A stretch of DNA of 35,867 nucleotides, from positions 1 through 35,867 of IMG/VR virus record IMGVR_UViG_3300039210_000128; one strand, written 5' to 3'. Below, in pieces: positions 19,872 through 28,098 of this stretch. The notes beneath the pieces were generated by a model that saw only the letters and a program-made list of their open reading frames with translations, searched no databases and was not told the origin of the DNA. The translations under genes and the position numbers were made by a program. Source of the DNA: a virus. Within the stretch, counting starts at the first letter, position 1, and each line of letters starts with the position of its first letter.

Positions 19872-21360
19872 GGTCACCCGGCACCTCGTTCTGCCATCGG
19901 GCATCGTTTCGACGGGCTGGCCGGCGGTCGAGGCGAAGTGCCATGAGTGGGGCGACGAGTTCGACGCCTGGCAGTCCGGCGGCGGCCGGGTGATCCTCGG
20001 CAAGCGCGCAGGCGGTCTGTATGCGGCCACGGTTGGCGGCATCGGCCTGAGCATCCCGCGGCAGGTCGCCAAGACATTCCTCGTCGGGCGCATCGTCTTC
20101 GCGCTGTGCGTGCTGTTCCCGGGCCTGCGGGTGCTGTGGACGGCGCACCACACAGCGACCCTTGCCAACACGTTCCGGTCACTGTCAGGGTACGCGCGCC
20201 GCAGGCTCGTGGCGCCGTACATCAAGACGACCCGGCGCGGCAGCGGCAAGGAAGCGATCGAGTTCGCCAATGGCTCGGTCATCTACTTCGGCGCCAGGTC
20301 GCAGGGCTTCGGACGTGGCTTCGACGAGATCGACGTCGAGGTCTTCGACGAGGCGCAGATCCTCGACGAGAAGGCGCTCGAGGACATGGTCGCGGCGACG
20401 AACCAATGTCGGCACCCGCACGGCGCGCTGCTGTTCTACATGGGCACCCCACCGCGGCCGACAGACCCGAGCGAGCCGTTCAAGTTCCGCCGCAGGAAGG
20501 CGCTGGCGGTCGAGGCGGCGCAGGCGCGGGGTGAGCACGCGGAGTCTGACGCTCTGTGGGTGGAGTGCTCGGCGGATCCCGACATCGGTCGTCCGGGCGG
20601 ACCTGCGCTGGACGACAGGGCGCAGTGGCGGAAGGCGAACCCGTCCTACCCGCTGCGCACGCCGCTGCCGTCGATGCTGCGGCTGCGGGAGAACCTGCCG
20701 AGCGACGATTCGTGGCGTCGTGAGGGCATGGGCGTCTGGGATGACGACAAGACGACCGCGCCGTCGGAGATCGACTGGGATCAGTGGGCCGCGCTGGCGA
20801 CTACCGCGCCCCCGCTGGATGGCCGGGTGGCCTACGCGGTGCGCTTCTCTGCCGATGGTGCGCGGGTGGCCCTCGCGGCTGCGGTGCGCCCCTTGGTGGG
20901 GGTGCCTCATGTGGAGCTCGTCAGGGTCCGCGACATGTCCGCCGGCACGGGGTGGCTGGTCGACTGGCTGGTCTCCCGGTGGCGTGGTGCGGCGCGGATC
21001 ACAGTGGACGGCAAGGCTGGCGCCGGCGCGCTGGTGAACTCGTTGCGCGAGGCGAAGATCCCGGCGCGGGTGCTCCACACCCCCACGACGGACGAGGTGA
21101 TCGCGGCTCACTCGATGATCGCTGAGGCGATCCGGTCGGCGTCGATGTCGCACTTCTCACAGGAGCCGCTCGACTCCGCAGCGCGCAATGCGGGCCGACG
21201 GTCGATCGGCACCGCCGGCGGGTGGGGGTGGAAGTCGTTGTCGCCCGACGTGGATGTGACGCCGCTCGATGCGGCAACCCTGGCGCTCTACGCAGTGGCG
21301 ACAGGCAAGCGCGGCGCGGGTCGCAAGGTCGGCGCGGGACGGAGAGGGGTGATCTTGTGA
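19828..21360 (+). CDS. terL: Terminase large subunit
   Basis: This 510-residue packaging motor has an ATPase part with a Walker A-like SIPRQVAKTFL (75-85), Walker B VEVFDEAQ (170-177) and a coupling segment (FYMGTPP). The C-terminal nuclease part has VAYAVRFSADG and ARITVDGKAGAG, which supply metal-binding Asp residues, and later DVTPLDAATLALY. GTG 19828 is chosen because AGGAGGCGGAG lies just upstream. It overlaps the small subunit by 44 bases and the portal gene by GTGA. Confidence 0.95.
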   Translation: MVRSPTKPSTRRLSEVTRHLVLPSGIVSTGWPAVEAKCHEWGDEFDAWQSGGGRVILGKRAGGLYAATVGGIGLSIPRQVAKTFLVGRIVFALCVLFPGLRVLWTAHHTATLANTFRSLSGYARRRLVAPYIKTTRRGSGKEAIEFANGSVIYFGARSQGFGRGFDEIDVEVFDEAQILDEKALEDMVAATNQCRHPHGALLFYMGTPPRPTDPSEPFKFRRRKALAVEAAQARGEHAESDALWVECSADPDIGRPGGPALDDRAQWRKANPSYPLRTPLPSMLRLRENLPSDDSWRREGMGVWDDDKTTAPSEIDWDQWAALATTAPPLDGRVAYAVRFSADGARVALAAAVRPLVGVPHVELVRVRDMSAGTGWLVDWLVSRWRGAARITVDGKAGAGALVNSLREAKIPARVLHTPTTDEVIAAHSMIAEAIRSASMSHFSQEPLDSAARNAGRRSIGTAGGWGWKSLSPDVDVTPLDAATLALYAVATGKRGAGRKVGAGRRGVIL

Positions 21361-22793
21361 CAGATCAGATCGCTCTCCCAGGACTCTCGGACGACGAGAG
21401 CCGGACGCTGAACTGCCTGCTCGAGCAGCTCGAGCACAAGGCGTCGAGGAACCTGCTGCGTGCGTCGTACTACGACGGGAAGCGCGCGCTCCGACAGGTC
21501 GGGACGATCATCCCGCCGCAGTATTACCAGCTGGGCATCGTGCTGGGTTGGTCCGCGAAGGCTGTCGATATCCTCGGCCGCCGCTGCAACCTGGACGCGT
21601 TCGTGTGGCCCGGTGGCGACCTGGACTCGATCGGTTTCCGCGAGACGTGGGAGGCGAACAGCCTCGGCAGCGAGATATCGTCCGCGCTGATCTCATCCCT
21701 GATCCACGGCACGTCGTTCCTGGTGAACACCCGCGGCGACGAGTCTGCGGGCGAGCCGGCCGGGCTGATCCACGTCAAGGACGCGATGAGCGCGACCGGC
21801 GAGTGGAACGCACGCGGCCGCCGCCTGGACAACCTCCTGTCGATCACCGGCCGTGACGACGAGGGCAAGCCGAACGCGCTAGCCCTGTACCTCGACGGCG
21901 TCACGATCGTCGCTGACCGCGACAGCAGCGGGTGGCAGGTGGAGCGCACCGCGCATCCGTGGGGCGTGCCCGCTGAGCCGCTGGTCTACAAGCCGCGGGT
22001 TGGGCGGCCGTTCGGGTCGTCGCGGATCTCGCGGCCTGTCATGAGCTTGCACGACCAAGCGCTGCGAACCGTGATCCGCATGGAGGGTCACGCGGACGTC
22101 TACAGCTTCCCCGAGATGTGGATGCTTGGCGCCGACGAGTCGATCTTCAAGAACGCGGACGGGACACAGAAGGCGTCGTGGCAGGTCATGCTGGGCCGGA
22201 TCAAGGGCATCCCCGACGACGACGACCAGGCGACCCCGCGCGCGGACGTGAAGCAGTTCGCCGCGTCGTCGCCGCAGCCGCACATCGACCAGCTCAAGCA
22301 GCAGGCGCAGTTGTTCTCGGGCGAGACGTCGATCCCCCTGTCCTCGCTCGGTGTCTCCGACATGTCCAACCCGACGTCGGCGGATTCCTACATCGCGTCC
22401 CGTGAGGACCTGATCGCTGAGGCTGAGGGTGCGACGGACGACTGGGCGCCGCCTCTGCGCCGGGCGCTGACCCGCGCGCTGGCGATGGCGAACGGCAAGT
22501 CGACGGTGCCGGCGGAATGGGCGTCGATCGACGCGAAGTGGCGCTCCCCGGTGTACCTGTCCCGTGCGGCGCAGGCCGACGCTGGCATGAAGCAGATCAC
22601 TGCGATCCCGTGGCTCGCCGAGACCGAGGTCGGGCTCGAGCTGCTGGGTCTGGACGAGCAGCAGATCAGGCGGGCGCTGGCCGACAAGCGCAGGATGGGC
22701 GGCTCTGCGGCTCTGCGGGCGATCACTGACGCCGCGGCTGCTGGGCGTCCGGTGGTGACCAGTGCCAACGCTAACGGCGGCGCACCGGCGTGA
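21357..22793 (+). CDS. Portal protein (SPP1 gp6-like)
   Basis: This 478-residue protein forms the portal ring at one capsid vertex. The SPP1 gp6-like family is indicated by its length, the early YYDGKRALRQVG segment, LGWSAKAVDILGRR, and the late SADSYIASREDLIAEAEG stem helix. GTG 21357 overlaps the terminase stop (GTGA) with a GGAGAGGGG upstream. It overlaps the MuF-like gene by 32 bases. Confidence 0.93.
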   Translation: MTDQIALPGLSDDESRTLNCLLEQLEHKASRNLLRASYYDGKRALRQVGTIIPPQYYQLGIVLGWSAKAVDILGRRCNLDAFVWPGGDLDSIGFRETWEANSLGSEISSALISSLIHGTSFLVNTRGDESAGEPAGLIHVKDAMSATGEWNARGRRLDNLLSITGRDDEGKPNALALYLDGVTIVADRDSSGWQVERTAHPWGVPAEPLVYKPRVGRPFGSSRISRPVMSLHDQALRTVIRMEGHADVYSFPEMWMLGADESIFKNADGTQKASWQVMLGRIKGIPDDDDQATPRADVKQFAASSPQPHIDQLKQQAQLFSGETSIPLSSLGVSDMSNPTSADSYIASREDLIAEAEGATDDWAPPLRRALTRALAMANGKSTVPAEWASIDAKWRSPVYLSRAAQADAGMKQITAIPWLAETEVGLELLGLDEQQIRRALADKRRMGGSAALRAITDAAAAGRPVVTSANANGGAPA

Positions 22794-23325
22794 CCTCGCC
22801 GAGCTGACGGGGCTCGCTCAGAAGGATCTGACCCTGATCTGGCGAGAGTTCAACACGGCCACGGCTGCCCGCGATGGGCTGATCGAACTCCTGCCTCGGC
22901 TCGTGTCGATCTACGGCAGCGCAGCGTCCACGTTGGGCGCCGACTGGTACGACGAGATGCGCGCCGCAGCGAAGGTCAAGGGGCGGTTCAGGGCGATCCC
23001 TGCCGAGTTGCCTGACATCGGCCGCACGGACGCGCTCGCCCGCTGGGGTGTGAGTCCGCTGTTCAGCGCGACACCGGATTATGCGTCTGCCTTGACGCTG
23101 GTCTTTGGTGGGCTGGAGCGAATCGTCTCCAATGCCGACCGGGAGAGCGTCACCGGCTCATCCGTGGCTGATCCGCGGGCTCGCGGGTGGCAGCGGGTCG
23201 GATCAGGTGCCAGCTGCGATTTCTGCTCCATGTTGCTCGATCGAGGCGCGGTCTATACCGAGGCGACCGCCGACTTCGAGACTCACGACCACTGCAACTG
23301 CAGCGCGGAACCGGTCTTCGAGTAA
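22762..23325 (+). CDS. MuF-like capsid protein
   Basis: This 187-residue protein follows the portal as minor head proteins of the Mu gpF / SPP1 gp7 type do. The helical N-terminal part ends in a Cys/His-rich motif: GASCDFCSMLLDRGAVYTE and HDHCNCSAEPVFE, which is typical of the family in actinophages. GTG 22762 lies within the portal 3' end. It probably packs inside the capsid or aids portal assembly. Confidence 0.85.
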   Translation: MPTLTAAHRRDLAELTGLAQKDLTLIWREFNTATAARDGLIELLPRLVSIYGSAASTLGADWYDEMRAAAKVKGRFRAIPAELPDIGRTDALARWGVSPLFSATPDYASALTLVFGGLERIVSNADRESVTGSSVADPRARGWQRVGSGASCDFCSMLLDRGAVYTEATADFETHDHCNCSAEPVFE

Positions 23326-23405
23326 CCCACAGACAACCCCTCACGGGGCCAAGCGCAACGGCTGCGCTCAAAGCCGGGAGCCACCACTCCACACGGAGGA
23401 GCACC

Positions 23406-23915
23406 ATGCCCGACGACGCCAGCACAGCAGCCGCAGCGGAAGCCGCAGCAGCAGCAGAGGCAGCGGCCAACGAAGCCGCGAAGACCTTCACGCAGGAACA
23501 GGTAAACACGTTCCTCGCGGAGCAGAAGCGCAAGATCGGCGACGTCAAGGAACTCAAGGCCGCAGCCGTTGAACTGGCTGCGATCAAGGAGTCCCAGAAG
23601 AGCGACGTGCAGAAGACGGCCGACCGGCTCGCCGCTGCTGACGCTGAGATCGCGAAGATCCCGGCGAAGGTTTCCGAAGCGTTGCGGGTTCACCTCGTGG
23701 CGTTGCACAAGATCCCCGCTGAGGACGCTGAGCTGTTTCTGACAGCGAGCGACCCCGAGGTACTGCTGAAGCAGGTTGAGCGGTTGATGGCCCGTGGGGC
23801 TGAAGACACCGCGGAGCGCAAGAAGCAAGGAAACTCCGTGCCCCGTGAGGGCAACATTCCCAAGTCCGGCGGTGGCGACGACCTAGAGGTCGTCCGGTCA
23901 CTGTTCGCGGGCTAA
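23406..23915 (+). CDS. Scaffolding protein
   Basis: This 169-residue protein has an Ala/Glu-rich start, long helices with coiled-coil character (EQVNTFLAEQKRKIGDVKELKAAAVELAAIKE) and a polar C terminus (RKKQGNSVPREGNIPK). It is placed directly before the major capsid gene with a strong GGAGG seven bases ahead of ATG 23406. It assists procapsid assembly. Confidence 0.88.
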   Translation: MPDDASTAAAAEAAAAAEAAANEAAKTFTQEQVNTFLAEQKRKIGDVKELKAAAVELAAIKESQKSDVQKTADRLAAADAEIAKIPAKVSEALRVHLVALHKIPAEDAELFLTASDPEVLLKQVERLMARGAEDTAERKKQGNSVPREGNIPKSGGGDDLEVVRSLFAG

Positions 23916-23936
23916 CCCGTAGAAGAGAGAACCATC

Positions 23937-24851
23937 ATGGCTGTGCTTGCCACAACCGGAATCACCCTCCCCAAGAACATCGCCTCCGGCCTGTTCGCCA
24001 AGGCGCTCACCGGGTCCGCTGTCGCGGCACTCTCGGGCGCCGAGCCGCAGCAGTTCGGTGAGGTCACCCACATGACCCTCACCGGTCGTCCACGCGCCGA
24101 GTACGTCGGTGAGGGTGCGAACAAGGCGCCGACCGACGCCACCTTCGGGACCAAGGTCGCGACCCCGCACAAGGTGCAGGTCACGATGCGGTTCAACGAA
24201 GAGGTGCAGTGGGCCGACGACGAGTACCAGCTCGGCATCCTCACAACCCTCGCAAACGAGGGCGGCCTGGCACTGGCGCGCGCGCTCGACCTCGGCGTCT
24301 TCCACGGCATCAACCCCCTGACCGGCGCCGCTGTGGCGTCGATCGTCGTGGGCGACCGGATCGCGACGACCACGAACTCTGTGGAGCTCGTGACCGCGAC
24401 CCTGACGACCCCGGACACGGTCCTCGAGGCCGCCGCGGGCCTGGTCATCGCCGACGGGTACATCCCCGACGGCATCGCCTTCGACCCGACCTACGCATGG
24501 ACCGTGGCGACTGCCCGGTTCGTCGACGGCCGCAAGAAGTACCCAGAACTCGGGTTCGGCTCGAACATCACCTCGTTCGAGGGCCTGAAGGCCTACTCCT
24601 CCTCGACCGTCTCGGGACTCCCGGAGGCCGCGGACACGAAGGTCAAGGCGATCGTCGGGCAGTGGGACCTCCTGCGCTGGGGCGTCCAGAAGAAGGTCCC
24701 GGTCGAGCTGATCAAGTTCGGCGACCCGGATGGCCAGGGCGACCTCAAGCGCACCAACCAGATCGCGCTGCGCATCGAGGTCGTCTACGGCTGGGCCGTC
24801 ATGGACCTCGACGGGTACGCAGTCGTGGTCGACAAGGTCGCGAACGTCTAA
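23937..24851 (+). CDS. Major capsid protein (HK97 fold)
   Basis: This 304-residue protein is the shell subunit. Features are the N-arm region, a loop with EYVGEGANKAPTDATFGTK as in HK97-fold E-loops, KVQVTMRFNEEVQWADDEYQ, and a C-terminal P-domain strand NQIALRIEVVYGWAVMDLDGYAVV. It starts at ATG 23937 with AGAAGAGAGA upstream. It follows the scaffold gene and overlaps the next gene by TAATG. Confidence 0.93.
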   Translation: MAVLATTGITLPKNIASGLFAKALTGSAVAALSGAEPQQFGEVTHMTLTGRPRAEYVGEGANKAPTDATFGTKVATPHKVQVTMRFNEEVQWADDEYQLGILTTLANEGGLALARALDLGVFHGINPLTGAAVASIVVGDRIATTTNSVELVTATLTTPDTVLEAAAGLVIADGYIPDGIAFDPTYAWTVATARFVDGRKKYPELGFGSNITSFEGLKAYSSSTVSGLPEAADTKVKAIVGQWDLLRWGVQKKVPVELIKFGDPDGQGDLKRTNQIALRIEVVYGWAVMDLDGYAVVVDKVANV

Positions 24852-24994
24852 TGGTTCGCCTTCGCAACGTCGTCACGGGCGTGATCGTCAACGTCCGTGA
24901 CGGCAAGGTTCTCGCCGGGTACGTCCCCGCCGAGGAGCCCGAGAAGGCCGAGGCGCCGAAGCGCGCCCCGGCCGTCCGCAACCCCACTAAGTGA
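24851..24994 (+). CDS. Small head-region protein
   Basis: This 47-residue protein starts at ATG 24851 sharing bases with the capsid stop. It has a beta hairpin (MVRLRNVVTGVIVNVRDGKVL) and a Lys/Glu/Pro tail. Short proteins of this type directly after the capsid gene are common in actinophages; function is unproven. Confidence 0.75.
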   Translation: MVRLRNVVTGVIVNVRDGKVLAGYVPAEEPEKAEAPKRAPAVRNPTK

Positions 24995-25010
24995 TGCGAG
25001 GGGGCGACCC

Positions 25011-25472
25011 GTGGCTGTTGTGACGTTGATCCAGGCCGACCTTGAGCCGTTCGCCGACATCGAGCCGGCCAAGGCTCAGGCCATGATCAGCGACGCGCTG
25101 GCGCTAGCAGCCCGGGTCGCCCCCTGCATCACCGAGGAGACGTTCGAGTACGAGGCCGCCGCGAAGGCGATCCTTCGCGGCGCGATCATCCGCTGGCACG
25201 ACGCCGGCAGTGGCGCCCTACAGTCGCAGACGGCTGGCCCGTTCGGTCAGACGGTCGACACGCGGCAGCCGCGGCGGGGCATGTTCTGGCCGTCCGAGAT
25301 CGAGCAGTTGCAAGACCTGTGCAAGGGTCCGGACACGTCGGGTGCGTTCGCTGTCGACACGCTGCCGGTGTTCAGCGGGGCGCACAACGACACGTGCGCG
25401 CTGAACTTCGGCGCGCTGTACTGCTCCTGCGGCGCGGTACTCACGCAGGCACTCCCGCTGTACGGCGCCTGA
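25011..25472 (+). CDS. Head-tail connector (adaptor)
   Basis: This 153-residue protein has a helical N terminus (DIEPAKAQAMISDALALAARVAPCI), a central helix (AAAKAILRGAIIRWHD) and a region QTVDTRQPRRGMFWPSEIEQL, the usual build of the head completion/adaptor proteins in this family of phages. GTG 25011 is used with GAGGGGG six bases upstream. It overlaps the next gene by TGATG. Confidence 0.82.
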   Translation: MAVVTLIQADLEPFADIEPAKAQAMISDALALAARVAPCITEETFEYEAAAKAILRGAIIRWHDAGSGALQSQTAGPFGQTVDTRQPRRGMFWPSEIEQLQDLCKGPDTSGAFAVDTLPVFSGAHNDTCALNFGALYCSCGAVLTQALPLYGA

Positions 25473-25813
25473 TGCGCTTCCCCTACGGCGTGATGGTCAC
25501 CATCGTCCGCGCCGTCCCTGGCGGCACCGATCCCTACGGCGACCCTATTCCTGGCACCACGGAGCGCATCGACATCCCGCGCTGCGGTCTAGCACCGCGA
25601 ATGTCCATGGAGAGTTCAGCGCGCGGCCGTCAAGGCGTCATCGTGGGCCAGACGGTCTACCTGCCCGAGGGGTCACCCGCTGTGCTCTATATCGACCAGC
25701 TTGAGGTCGCTGGCGTGCTCTACGACATCGAAGGCGACCCGGGGCTGTGGGTCAGTCCCTTTACCGGGTGGGCGCCGGGCATCGAAGTCGCAGTGAAAAG
25801 GGCTGTCGGGTGA
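25472..25813 (+). CDS. Head-tail stopper protein
   Basis: This 113-residue protein is mainly beta-sheet (VMVTIVRAVPGG, LAPRMSMESSARGRQGVIVGQTVYLP, SPAVLYIDQLEVAGVLYDIEGDP), as expected for the head closure (stopper) ring. It starts at TGATG overlap with the adaptor and is followed by a GTGA overlap. The assignment is by size, fold and position. Confidence 0.75.
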   Translation: MRFPYGVMVTIVRAVPGGTDPYGDPIPGTTERIDIPRCGLAPRMSMESSARGRQGVIVGQTVYLPEGSPAVLYIDQLEVAGVLYDIEGDPGLWVSPFTGWAPGIEVAVKRAVG

Positions 25814-26184
25814 CGACCAAACTGGCAGATATGCCCGCCACGGTCATCGTCGGCTCAGTCACCTACCGGGTGACCATCGACCCCGACGACTGGATGCGCT
25901 ACGAGCATAAAAACCAGAGCAAGGGCTGTTACGGCCACACCGACCACGTCCTGGCGTTGATCCTTCTCAACCCCGAGTCCGCGCCGGACGTAGCACGCCA
26001 GACGCTCTGGCACGAGCTCATCCACGCCCTATGCGAGGTCACGATGGGCAGACCCGACTGGCGTGGCTTGGGCAAGGAGCAGGTCGACCGCGAGGAAGCC
26101 GTCGTCCGAGCCTTCGAGTCGCCCGTTCTGCTCGTGTTGCGTGACAACCCGGATCTCGTGGCGTACCTGGCAGCGGTCGGCTGA
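25810..26184 (+). CDS. HExxH zinc metallopeptidase-like protein
   Basis: This 124-residue protein has LWHELIHALCEV with a full HELIH zinc motif at residues 68-72. A Glu-rich helix further on (DREEAVVRAFE) could supply a third ligand, as in gluzincin or ImmA-like folds. It is not a normal connector component yet sits inside the connector series between stopper and gp10-like genes. It starts at GTGA overlap. It may process a structural protein, or be an inserted accessory gene; activity is not proven. Confidence 0.75.
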   Translation: MTTKLADMPATVIVGSVTYRVTIDPDDWMRYEHKNQSKGCYGHTDHVLALILLNPESAPDVARQTLWHELIHALCEVTMGRPDWRGLGKEQVDREEAVVRAFESPVLLVLRDNPDLVAYLAAVG

Positions 26185-26450
26185 TGGTCACCAAACTGAA
26201 CCACGCCGAGATCGAGCGCATCCTCAAAGAGGACATGCGCAAGCCGATTGATGAGCTCGCCGCGCAGATCGCAGCGAAAGTGGACGTGGGCAGCGTCACC
26301 GACGCGGAGGTCGTCGTCCACTCGGCGACCACCGACCGGGCTAAGGCGTTCGTGACGATCGCGCACCCGGCGGGACTTGCCATCGAAGCCAAGCACGGCG
26401 CGCTCAAGAAGGCCGCTGCCGCCTGCGGTCTCGAGGTGACGTCGAAGTGA
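26184..26450 (+). CDS. Head-tail joining protein (gp10-like)
   Basis: This 88-residue protein overlaps its neighbour by TGATG. It is mixed helix and strand (HAEIERILKEDMRKPIDELAAQIAAKV, DRAKAFVTIAHPAG, EAKHGALKKAAAACG). The sequence EAKHGAL, often seen in actinophage HK97-gp10-type proteins, supports a joining role before the tail terminator. Confidence 0.75.
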   Translation: MVTKLNHAEIERILKEDMRKPIDELAAQIAAKVDVGSVTDAEVVVHSATTDRAKAFVTIAHPAGLAIEAKHGALKKAAAACGLEVTSK

Positions 26451-26857
26451 GCAAGCCGCTGGCTGTCCCCCCTGACGCCGAGCGCGTCGTTGTCGACTAC
26501 CTGACTGCCGCCCTGGCCGCACGCTTGCAGGACGTGACGGTGGGCGTTGACATCCCTGCTACGTGGGTGACCGGCACGAAGGCCCACGTGCAGGTCGGCC
26601 ATGACGGCACGCCAGAGGTCAGATACCCGGTCCTGTGGCGGGCGTCAGTGCGCGTCACCTGCTGGCACGCATCGACCACCACGTCCAAGGCGCTCGTGGC
26701 CCTCTGCCAAGCCCTCCTGTGCGCGCATCCCGGCTCGGCTCAGGTCGCCTCGGTGCAGCCGCTCACAGGTGTCCTGCCGACGCGCGACCCCGACACAGGC
26801 GCTCAGCTTGCCTCCGTGTCGGTCCGGGTGAACCTGCTCGGCACCGTCCTGACCTAG
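26447..26857 (+). CDS. Tail terminator protein
   Basis: This 136-residue protein starts at GTGA overlap and has the alpha/beta build of tail terminators (lambda gpU type): DAERVVVDYLTAALAARL, VLWRASVRVTCWH, SKALVALCQALLCAHPGS, SVSVRVNLLGTVL. It is followed by the tail tube gene, its usual neighbour. Confidence 0.82.
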   Translation: MSKPLAVPPDAERVVVDYLTAALAARLQDVTVGVDIPATWVTGTKAHVQVGHDGTPEVRYPVLWRASVRVTCWHASTTTSKALVALCQALLCAHPGSAQVASVQPLTGVLPTRDPDTGAQLASVSVRVNLLGTVLT

Positions 26858-26877
26858 ACCCCCTCGCCCTTCGGGGT
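26858..26877 (+). terminator. Weak hairpin before the tail tube gene
   Basis: ACCCC (26858-26862) can pair with GGGGT (26873-26877) with an 10-base loop, starting right after the tail terminator stop. There is no T-run, so it may only tune expression or stabilise the tail tube mRNA. Confidence 0.3.
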
Positions 26878-26912
26878 GGGAAACCCATCACGCAACCCGA
26901 AGGAGATTCATC

Positions 26913-27695
26913 ATGTCCGGTACCCCCGCAAACGTGAGCCTCTGGAGCGACGCAGACGTCTACGTCGCGGCGATCGGCTCGCCTCTGCCCGCTGACGCCT
27001 CGGCTGCGTTCTCGGGCGCCTGGTCCCTCGTCGGTCTGCTCGACGGCGACAAGGGCTTCGACTACGACCGCGCCGAGGACGTGAAAGACCACTACGCGTG
27101 GGGCGGCATCCTCGTCGCGACGACCCGGTCGAAGTTCAAGCAGACGGTGAAGTTCACCGTGCTCGAGGACAACGTCACGACCCGCGCGCTGATCTGGCCG
27201 GGGTCGTCCGCCGGTTCGATCATCGTCCCCCGCCCGGCTGACGTGATGATCGCGCTGGAGACGAGGACGGGCGGCAAGGTCCACCGGCTGATCACCCGCA
27301 GCCGCGCGCAGGTCGAGGTCGACGGCAACATCACCGCCAACGAGACGGACATGGCCGCGGTGGGTCTGAAAGCGACGATCTACCCGGATTCCGGCGGCGT
27401 CCTGTGGGATGAGCAGGGCAAGCCGACGATCACCTCGATCGCGCTCACCCCGCTGACCCTGGCGCTGACCACAGGACTGAACAAGTTCGTCCAGGCGGTC
27501 GCCACCTACTCCGACGCCACGACCGGCAACGTCTCCGCGCAGGCTCTTTGGACGTCGAGTGCCCCCACCAAGGCGACCGTCGTCCCGTCGTCCGCTGGCG
27601 GCGTTGTGTCTTGGGTCGCGGCTGGCGCGACGAACGTGTCGTGCAGTTACGGCGGCGTCACCTCAACCGCGCCTTGCGTGGTCACCTGCACGTAG
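26913..27695 (+). CDS. Major tail tube protein with C-terminal Ig-like domain
   Basis: This 260-residue protein has the tail tube domain in residues 1-165 (ADVYVAAIGSPLPADA, KDHYAWGGILVATTRSKFKQTVKFTVLEDN, VHRLITRSRAQVEVDGNITAN). A Big-2-type Ig-like domain fills the C terminus (from TITSIALTPLTLAL, with SSAPTKATVVPSSAGGVVSW). The extra domain probably decorates the tail surface and may bind weakly to cell-surface sugars. It starts at ATG 26913 with GAAGGAG upstream. Confidence 0.88.
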   Translation: MSGTPANVSLWSDADVYVAAIGSPLPADASAAFSGAWSLVGLLDGDKGFDYDRAEDVKDHYAWGGILVATTRSKFKQTVKFTVLEDNVTTRALIWPGSSAGSIIVPRPADVMIALETRTGGKVHRLITRSRAQVEVDGNITANETDMAAVGLKATIYPDSGGVLWDEQGKPTITSIALTPLTLALTTGLNKFVQAVATYSDATTGNVSAQALWTSSAPTKATVVPSSAGGVVSWVAAGATNVSCSYGGVTSTAPCVVTCT

Positions 27696-27705
27696 TCACC
27701 TGAGC

Positions 27706-27746
27706 GACCGGCCCGAGTGTTTTCTGTCGCGGGCCTCGGGCCGGTC
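27706..27746 (+). terminator. 12-bp hairpin after the tail tube gene
   Basis: GACCGGCCCGAG (27706-27717) pairs perfectly with CTCGGGCCGGTC (27735-27746) across a 17-base loop. There is no T-tract. It may act as a partial terminator, lowering expression of the chaperone and tape measure genes relative to the abundant tail tube. Confidence 0.55.
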
Positions 27747-27783
27747 TCTACCACCGCGACAACCACTCGAAAGGACCCGCGAC

Positions 27784-28098
27784 ATGGTTGCAATCCCGAA
27801 GGGCGCGGCAGTGCCCCAAGATCACAAGAAGCCAGCGGCGCAGCTCGAGGCTGAGAAGGCCGAGACCGTCGTCGTCGAGTACGGCGGGCAGACATACACG
27901 ATGCCGGCCAGTCTCGATGAGTCGCCCGGCGACGTCATCGACGCGATCGACGATCAGAAGATGGGCCACGCGCTGCGGTCACTGATGGGCACCGTCGAGT
28001 GGGGGAAGTTCAAGACGACCGCCCCACTCGTCCGAGACTACAACGGCCTGTTCGCCGCCTACGCCGCCGCGATCGGGTTTGAGTCTGCCCCAAACTGA
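27784..28098 (+). CDS. Tail assembly chaperone G
   Basis: This 104-residue protein is the short product of the chaperone pair (lambda gpG analogue) that holds the tape measure protein during tail assembly. It has VVVEYGGQTYTMPASLDESPGDVIDAIDD and ALRSLMGTVEWGKFK in the usual order. Its last codons carry the slippery site CCCAAAC (28089-28095) followed at once by TGA. It starts at ATG 27784 with GAAAGGA upstream. Confidence 0.88.
   Translation: MVAIPKGAAVPQDHKKPAAQLEAEKAETVVVEYGGQTYTMPASLDESPGDVIDAIDDQKMGHALRSLMGTVEWGKFKTTAPLVRDYNGLFAAYAAAIGFESAPN
28089..28095 (+). other. Programmed -1 frameshift site CCCAAAC
   Basis: The heptamer C CCA AAC matches the X XXY YYZ rule in the frame of the G gene and is followed by TGA. 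After slippage tRNAs pair with CCC and AAA, and reading continues as CTG ACG GGG in the T frame. Confidence 0.88.

Noticed and set aside
18981-20282. Minus-strand open frame of 433 codons opposite HNH and terminase
   Set aside because: It is antisense to terminase genes with clear motifs and has no domain of its own.
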